Part shown: positions 4,072 to 8,396 of the stretch, one piece after another
Layout: the number at the start of each line of letters is the position of its first letter
Numbering within the stretch: the stretch's first letter is position 1
NCBI GenBank assembly: GCA_963693635.1
Contig: CAVOBC010000210.1
Coordinates: 1-8,396 of the forward strand
Length of the DNA: 8,396 nt
Source: CAVOBC01 sp963693635
Lineage (GTDB): Bacteria > Pseudomonadota > Gammaproteobacteria > Pseudomonadales > Azotimanducaceae
Direction: 5' to 3'
Translations under genes and position numbers: made by a program
The notes under the pieces: generated by a model
Database searches by the model: none
Told to the model about the DNA's origin: nothing
What the model saw: only the letters and a program-made list of their open reading frames with translations

Positions 4072-6424
4072 GGCAACCCGCGCCGGCATCGCCGCGCTGG
4101 CATTGCTCGGCGCCATTATCATCCTCGCCCTGGTCGCGGGCGTACGCGTCGCCGGCACCGGCATCAAGATCGATACGAGTCTCGCCCAGGCACTGCCGGC
4201 TGCCGCGCAAGACCCGGTGCTGATCGAAGTCGATCGACGACGTCAGGAAGCTGGTGCCGGGCGGATCGTGATCGTTATCCGGGGGAACGATGCTGAACGC
4301 GCATCGATGCGGCAGGCAACGCTCGCGCGCGTCGCTGCGCAGACCAACCTGAGTCCCGACACCAATCTCCTGCGCGCAGACAGCGCGCTCGATGCGCTGG
4401 CCGCAATGCGCTTCGATCTTCTGGCTGCCGAGGATCGGGATTATCTCCAAAATGGTCACCAGGCGGTCATCGTCGCGCGCATGCAACGTACGCTCTTCGG
4501 CTTTCCCGCTGATCCTCCGCTCTTGCCGTTCAAGGACGACCCGGCCGGCTTCTTCGCCGCCTGGATGGCCTCTCAAACGGGCGCCCGCCAGATCGTTGAC
4601 GCGGGCGACGGCTATGTCACCGTCCGCAGCACGGCTTCGTCGTATCTGGCTGACATTATCGTTCTGACATCAACAGGAGCCACTGATCTCGACTCGCTGA
4701 CCGCAACCAGACACTTTGTGGCTGAACTCGGCTCCATTGCCACCGACACCGAATGGTTCGCAGCAGGCATTCCGCTCCATGTCGCCGACGCCGTCGATAC
4801 AGCGCGAACCGAGGTGACGATCATCTCGCTCGGTTCTACCATCGCGATCCTGATGCTGTTTCTGACGGCCTTTCGCGCGCTCCGCCCACTCATCTTTAGC
4901 CTCGCCTGCGTCCTGTTCGGATGTGCCTTCGCAACGGTGATGACGGCCGCCGCCTTCGACCGGCTGCACATATTCACGCTCGTCTTTGGTGCCAGCCTCA
5001 TTGGCGTTGGCGTCGACTACGCACTTCATTTTCTGTGCATGGGCGACAAAAGCCGCGTTACTCATCTGCGCACAACGTCCCTCGTTGCACTCGGAAGTAC
5101 GACAGTGGCCTACGGCATGCTCGGGACGACAGACATGGCACTCATCCGACAAATCGCGCTCTTCTCGGCCGCCGGTCTTTGCGCCTGTTGGACGTCTGTG
5201 GTTGCCCTCTACCCCTTTGTAATCGCTCCCCGCACAGTGATGAGCAGCAGCACGGATGCTGCGAGCCCCACCCCCCTAACGCGCGTCAGCCGGTCCATGG
5301 CCCGGCCCGTCAGCTACTACCTCGGGCTTTGGGGCCGCAGCAGCCGTGCGGCCTATGTGTTGACGCTGCTTGCCATCTGGACAGTCGCGGGGCTCACTTT
5401 GGTCAATTATGGCCGTGTCTCGGACGATCTGCGCACCCTGCATCGACCGAATCCGCACCTGGTCGCAAACGACCTTGCGCTTCAGGCGCAGCTCTCGCTG
5501 CCCGCCGTGAACCAGTACTTTCTGGTCACAGGTGACAACGCAGATGATCTCTTGCGTCGGATGGGCTCGCTCGCGCCGCAACTCAATGCTCTGGTTGCTG
5601 CCGGCGCAATTTCCAGCTACGAATCACCCCGCGATAGGTTGCCGATCGCTTCGGAACGAGCGCAGAACCGCGCCCTGATCGAGGCAGCCTACGGCGACAC
5701 CGGCTGGATCTACGCTGCCGTTGATCTCGACCCGACCGCGGTCCAGCAACTGCAAACCGCATTGATCGCCTCACCGCGCGCGACCGCGCGGGCCATCGAT
5801 GAGGCCCTCCGCCTCGTAGCACCCGATCTGTGGTTCGGCACGGTCAACGGCGTCAACGTCGGCGCGATTGCGCTGCACAACGTCGCTGACATCAATGCGC
5901 TACGCGCATTGCCGGTGCCAGGACGCACGCAGTTCGTCGATGTACCGGGGTCCTGGTCCGCTTCCCTCGCCGGGGAACTGCGCGACTCGGTCGGATTGCT
6001 GGGCGCCTCTTTTATCGTGATTATCAGCGGACTTGTGATCTGGACGCGGCGGCTGTCGGGTGCAGTCATCGCATTGGTGCCAGCAACCTCCGCTGCCGTT
6101 ACATTTGCAGCCCTGACCGCGCTCGACATCCCACTTACGCTCTTCCACCTGTTCGGCGCGTACCTGATTCTGGGCCTCGGACTCGACTACGGCATCTTCA
6201 TGTGGGGTGCCGGCGGCCAGGACAACGATTGCGCGGCGGCGATTCTGCTGTCCGCAGCGACCACGATAGTCAGCTTCGGCCTACTCAGCGCGAGCGCGAC
6301 ACCGATGGTCCAGTCTTTCGGCATCACCATTTTTCTTGGCACCGTGATGAATGTATTCTTGGTGCCAGGGTTGCGCTATTTCCGCGGGCCGGCGGGCAGC
6401 AGCACTGACCCCCGATCCAGTTGA
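4055..6424 (+). CDS. MMPL/RND-superfamily lipid exporter (ApeM-like)
   Basis: This 789-aa inner-membrane protein would export the polyene lipid using the proton gradient. It shows the two-fold RND plan: TM1 at about 11-30, a large periplasmic domain, a membrane block at about 254-392, TM7 near 432-450, a second periplasmic domain, and a second membrane block at about 645-775. Each half has the MMPL-type motif with a conserved Asp-Tyr: GVGVDYALHF with D321, and GLGLDYGIFMWG with D711. These Asp residues are the likely proton-relay positions. The ATG lies 17 bp inside the end of the LolA-like gene, indicating translational coupling and joint work in transport. Length is normal for exporters of these clusters. 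No break or frameshift is seen. In typical clusters a small lipoprotein gene and a ketosynthase gene follow; here a 117-bp gap leads directly to apeP. Confidence 0.9.
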   Translation: MTANTRATRAGIAALALLGAIIILALVAGVRVAGTGIKIDTSLAQALPAAAQDPVLIEVDRRRQEAGAGRIVIVIRGNDAERASMRQATLARVAAQTNLSPDTNLLRADSALDALAAMRFDLLAAEDRDYLQNGHQAVIVARMQRTLFGFPADPPLLPFKDDPAGFFAAWMASQTGARQIVDAGDGYVTVRSTASSYLADIIVLTSTGATDLDSLTATRHFVAELGSIATDTEWFAAGIPLHVADAVDTARTEVTIISLGSTIAILMLFLTAFRALRPLIFSLACVLFGCAFATVMTAAAFDRLHIFTLVFGASLIGVGVDYALHFLCMGDKSRVTHLRTTSLVALGSTTVAYGMLGTTDMALIRQIALFSAAGLCACWTSVVALYPFVIAPRTVMSSSTDAASPTPLTRVSRSMARPVSYYLGLWGRSSRAAYVLTLLAIWTVAGLTLVNYGRVSDDLRTLHRPNPHLVANDLALQAQLSLPAVNQYFLVTGDNADDLLRRMGSLAPQLNALVAAGAISSYESPRDRLPIASERAQNRALIEAAYGDTGWIYAAVDLDPTAVQQLQTALIASPRATARAIDEALRLVAPDLWFGTVNGVNVGAIALHNVADINALRALPVPGRTQFVDVPGSWSASLAGELRDSVGLLGASFIVIISGLVIWTRRLSGAVIALVPATSAAVTFAALTALDIPLTLFHLFGAYLILGLGLDYGIFMWGAGGQDNDCAAAILLSAATTIVSFGLLSASATPMVQSFGITIFLGTVMNVFLVPGLRYFRGPAGSSTDPRSS

Positions 6425-6541
6425 TCCGACAAGAACGACTCAGGAAAGTTGATCCAAAAACGGGCGATCCGATGCCAACCACCCAACCGACTGCACCGAA
6501 TTGACATCAAATAGATATCCTCGACAAGACAATCCACGCGC
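6425..6541. other. 117-bp non-coding gap between exporter and apeP
   Basis: No gene fits here. GTTGATCC occurs at 6420-6427 and again at 6448-6455. The exporter frame stays open for about 29 codons past its stop. TTGACA at 6501-6506 is a perfect -35 match, but the sequence 17 bp downstream (ACAAGA) is a poor -10, so a promoter is not supported. The gap sits where characterised clusters have a lipoprotein and a ketosynthase gene. Confidence 0.5.
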
Positions 6542-7009
6542 TTGACCTCATCACCAACCCAAACACTGCCCCCTGCCAGAGAGGTCGTGCCCCACTGCGA
6601 CCAGTTCGTTTTGCTTGATCGTCTGACGCACGCCGAAGCCGGCACCCTGACGGCAGAGGTCGACCTCGACCGGTCGAACATCATGCGCGACAGCACCGGC
6701 AGGGTCCCTGCCTACGTCGGCATCGAATACATCGCGCAGACGATAGCGGCTCTCGCCGGCCTCATCCGCTGGCGCAACGGCTTGCCGCCGCGAATCGGAC
6801 TCTTGCTCGGTTGCCACCGCTACTCATCGCAGTGCACGCACTTTCCTTTGGGGACCCTGCAGGTGCAGATCGAGCAAATTCTGGTGCAGGCGCCGATCGC
6901 GGTTTTCTCAGGCGACATTCGCCTGAACGACGGACTCCTTGCAGAAGGCGAAATCAAGGCGATCCAGCCCGACGACGACGACCTCGAACGGATCATTGGC
7001 CGCACATGA
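6542..7009 (+). CDS. apeP: ApeP-like 3-hydroxyacyl-ACP dehydratase
   Basis: The second hot-dog dehydratase of the pathway, expected to act on 3-hydroxyacyl-ACP to form trans double bonds of the polyene. The 155-aa protein has VVPHCDQFVLLDR at 15-27, the equivalent of the common PHR-x-x-LLLDR opening, and the helix motif VPAYVGIEYIAQTIAALAG at 55-73, in which Glu62 and Gln66 match the FabA/FabZ helix residues. The FabZ HFPG His is not present at the aligned place, which seems to be a trait of this subfamily. TTG 6542 is the only plausible start ahead of VPHCDQF: an in-frame TAG lies at 6512-6514 and there is no ATG. A later GTG at 6587 would cut into the conserved opening. No good Shine-Dalgarno is visible. 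The stop overlaps the ketoreductase start (ATGA), so the two are coupled. Confidence 0.87.
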   Translation: MTSSPTQTLPPAREVVPHCDQFVLLDRLTHAEAGTLTAEVDLDRSNIMRDSTGRVPAYVGIEYIAQTIAALAGLIRWRNGLPPRIGLLLGCHRYSSQCTHFPLGTLQVQIEQILVQAPIAVFSGDIRLNDGLLAEGEIKAIQPDDDDLERIIGRT

Positions 7010-7731
7010 TGAGGCGCGTACTCGTGACAGGCAGCAGTCGCGGCATCGGCCGGGCGATTGCCGAGCGGATCGCAACCGCAGAGTTTGCAGTCACCGTACA
7101 TTGCCGAAGTCGCCGGGACGAGGCTGAATCCACGTGCGATGCCATCCGGCAAGCTGGCGGCGATGCCAACATCCTGCAATTCGATATCTCGGACCGCGCG
7201 GCGGCGCGCACGGCAATCGACGACGACATTGCCGCGCGCGGTGCCTTCTGGGGCGTCATCTGCAACGCGGGATTGAGCCGGGACGCCGCCTTTCCAGCGC
7301 TCTCGGACGCGGACTGGGATCAGGTGATCGACACCAACCTGACCGGTTTTTACAACGTCGTCCAACCCCTCATCATGCCAATGATTCGGCTGCGTGACGG
7401 CGGCCGCGTGATTACCCTGTCGTCGGTCTCCGGCATTATCGGCAATCGCGGTCAGGTCAATTACAGCGCAGCCAAGGCTGGCATCATCGGTGCCACGAAA
7501 GCCCTTGCGATTGAACTGGCGAAACGTAATATTACGGTCAACTGCGTGGCCCCGGGCCTCATCGATACTGAAATGATAGGAGATGCCCCACTCGATGAAA
7601 TCAAGAAACTTATCCCCATGCGTCGGGTCGGCGCCGCGACCGAAGTCGCGGGCCTGATTGCCTTTCTGATGTCAAGCGACGCGAGTTACATTACTCGCCA
7701 GGTCATCTCGGTTAATGGTGGGATGACCTGA
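7006..7731 (+). CDS. apeQ: SDR 3-ketoacyl-ACP reductase (FabG/ApeQ-like)
   Basis: An NADPH-dependent cytosolic reductase that would turn 3-ketoacyl-ACP into 3-hydroxyacyl-ACP, the substrate for the dehydratases. The 241-aa protein has the nucleotide-binding TGSSRGIG at 8-15, FD at 59-60 before the adenine site, NAG at 87-89, and the full catalytic set Asn111, Ser140, Tyr153 and Lys157 (YSAAK). The PGLIDTEM segment at 183-190 and the closing ITRQVISVNGGMT are typical of FabG. ATG 7006 overlaps the apeP stop as ATGA; ATG 7009 one codon later is equally possible. The frame is open as far back as 6811, but that part is a shadow of apeP. The 3' stop overlaps the ketosynthase start as TGATG. The length is normal and all key residues are present, so it should be active. 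Confidence 0.93.
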   Translation: MMRRVLVTGSSRGIGRAIAERIATAEFAVTVHCRSRRDEAESTCDAIRQAGGDANILQFDISDRAAARTAIDDDIAARGAFWGVICNAGLSRDAAFPALSDADWDQVIDTNLTGFYNVVQPLIMPMIRLRDGGRVITLSSVSGIIGNRGQVNYSAAKAGIIGATKALAIELAKRNITVNCVAPGLIDTEMIGDAPLDEIKKLIPMRRVGAATEVAGLIAFLMSSDASYITRQVISVNGGMT

Positions 7732-8396
7732 TGCATCGCGTCGTCGTCACCGGCATGGCAGCGATCACGTCACTCGGCAGCGACTGGAGTTCCGTCCGCA
7801 CGCAGATGGCCGAAGGCAATACCGGCATCCGGCGGATGGACGACTGGGACCGCTTCACAGATCTCAATACACGGCTCGCCGGCCCGGTCGCCGACTTCGT
7901 AAAGCCCGCACACTACACCCGTAAACAGACCCGCAGCATGGGCCGGGTCGCGCTCATGGCGACGACTGCAACCGAACACGCCCTCGCAGATGCCGGCCTG
8001 CTGGGTGACCCGATCCTGGGTGGCGGCGACGCCGGCGTTGCCTACGGCTCGTCCACCGGCAGCACAGATGCCGTGATGGAATTCAGCGGCATGCTTCAGA
8101 ATGGGTCGATGAACGGCATTAGCGCAACGACTTATATCAGAATGATGTCGCATACGGCACCCGTCAATATCGGTGTCTTCTTCGGCTTGAAAGGCCGCAT
8201 CATCACCACCTCAAGTGCCTGCACGTCCGGTAGTCAGGGCATCGGCAATGCCTTCGAAGCGATCAAGTTCGGGCGTCAGAACATCATGGTCGCGGGCGGT
8301 GCAGAGGAACTCTGTCCAACCGAAGCGGCGGTTTTCGATACCCTGTACGCGACCAGCACATGCAACGACACCCCACACCTGTCACCCCGCCCCTTT
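7731..8396 (+). CDS. apeR: Beta-ketoacyl-ACP synthase, FabF-type (ApeR-like), truncated by the window end
   Basis: A condensing enzyme that would extend the ACP-bound chain by two carbons per cycle from malonyl-ACP. The first 222 residues are present and the frame is open to the last base. It begins MHRVVVTGMAAITSLG, the usual FabF start. GSSTGS is at 107-112, and the nucleophile block TSSACTSGSQGIG at 160-172 gives active-site Cys164, so this is a catalytic ketosynthase and not a chain-length factor. GGAEEL at 189-194 follows, and the window stops just after LSPRPF, where family members continue with Asp and Gly. The two catalytic His residues lie outside the window. The ATG overlaps the ketoreductase stop by one base (TGATG). 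Its place right after the ketoreductase matches the standalone ketosynthase ApeR of characterised clusters. It could instead be the ApeO-type subunit if the locus has been rearranged. Confidence 0.9.
   Translation, partial: MHRVVVTGMAAITSLGSDWSSVRTQMAEGNTGIRRMDDWDRFTDLNTRLAGPVADFVKPAHYTRKQTRSMGRVALMATTATEHALADAGLLGDPILGGGDAGVAYGSSTGSTDAVMEFSGMLQNGSMNGISATTYIRMMSHTAPVNIGVFFGLKGRIITTSSACTSGSQGIGNAFEAIKFGRQNIMVAGGAEELCPTEAAVFDTLYATSTCNDTPHLSPRPF

Noticed and set aside
4921..5535. 204-codon + strand frame inside the exporter gene
   Set aside because: It is out of frame with the exporter, whose membrane segments and DY motif are intact through this stretch; the product is Cys/His/Arg-rich with no motif.
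6501..6529. Promoter with a perfect TTGACA before apeP
   Set aside because: The hexamer at the right distance downstream (ACAAGA) has almost no match to a -10 box.
6811..7005. Upstream extension of the ketoreductase to 6811
   Set aside because: It lies over the second half of apeP in another frame. The TGSSRGIG motif must be near the N-terminus, as it is from ATG 7006.
7770..8153. 127-codon - strand frame opposite the ketosynthase
   Set aside because: It is antisense to a gene with an intact ketosynthase active site and has no family features.

Overview
This window is the interior of a Gram-negative aryl polyene (APE)-type type II polyketide locus. The evidence is the set and order of genes on the + strand: PlsC-family acyltransferase, acyl carrier protein, ApeI-like dehydratase, family 2 glycosyltransferase, 4HBT-type thioesterase (ApeK-like), LolA-like protein (ApeL-like), MMPL/RND exporter (ApeM-like), ApeP-like dehydratase, SDR ketoreductase (ApeQ-like) and a ketosynthase cut by the window end (ApeR-like). 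That order matches characterised aryl polyene clusters. LolA, lipid-type exporters and polyene pigments of the outer membrane point to a proteobacterium. The DNA is GC-rich, GTG and TTG starts are used, and Shine-Dalgarno sequences are weak. Genus cannot be read from the window.

Layout. Positions 1-104 hold, on the - strand, the first 34 codons of a gene that runs out of the window; it resembles a SAM-dependent methyltransferase N-terminus. Positions 105-471 are the divergent control region and carry a degenerate 16-bp tandem array. From 472 everything real is on the + strand. The genes at 2158-4071 and 6542-8396 are tightly packed (ATGA, TGATG and longer overlaps), which indicates operon transcription and translational coupling. 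Looser gaps occur at 1270-1327, 1577-1743 and 6425-6541.

How the genes fit together. The ACP carries the growing chain. The ketosynthase extends it, the ketoreductase reduces the 3-keto group, and the two hot-dog dehydratases introduce the conjugated double bonds. The thioesterase probably releases or proofreads acyl chains. The acyltransferase and glycosyltransferase probably attach the polyene to a glycolipid anchor. The MMPL exporter and LolA-like protein probably move it from the inner membrane through the periplasm to the outer membrane. The methyltransferase may decorate the aryl head.

What is unusual. (1) Genes normally found inside such clusters are absent from their usual places: the aryl-starter AMP ligase and a second ACP before apeI, and the lipoprotein and second ketosynthase/chain-length factor between the exporter and apeP. 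(2) The glycosyltransferase is not fused to an acyltransferase. (3) Five unrelated short tandem arrays (16, 12, 12, 15 and 15 bp periods) lie within 3.4 kb. Two insert pentapeptide repeats into coding sequence, and one reiterates the candidate GTG start codon of the LolA-like gene. The array in the promoter region has a period that is not a multiple of three; all the others are multiples of three.
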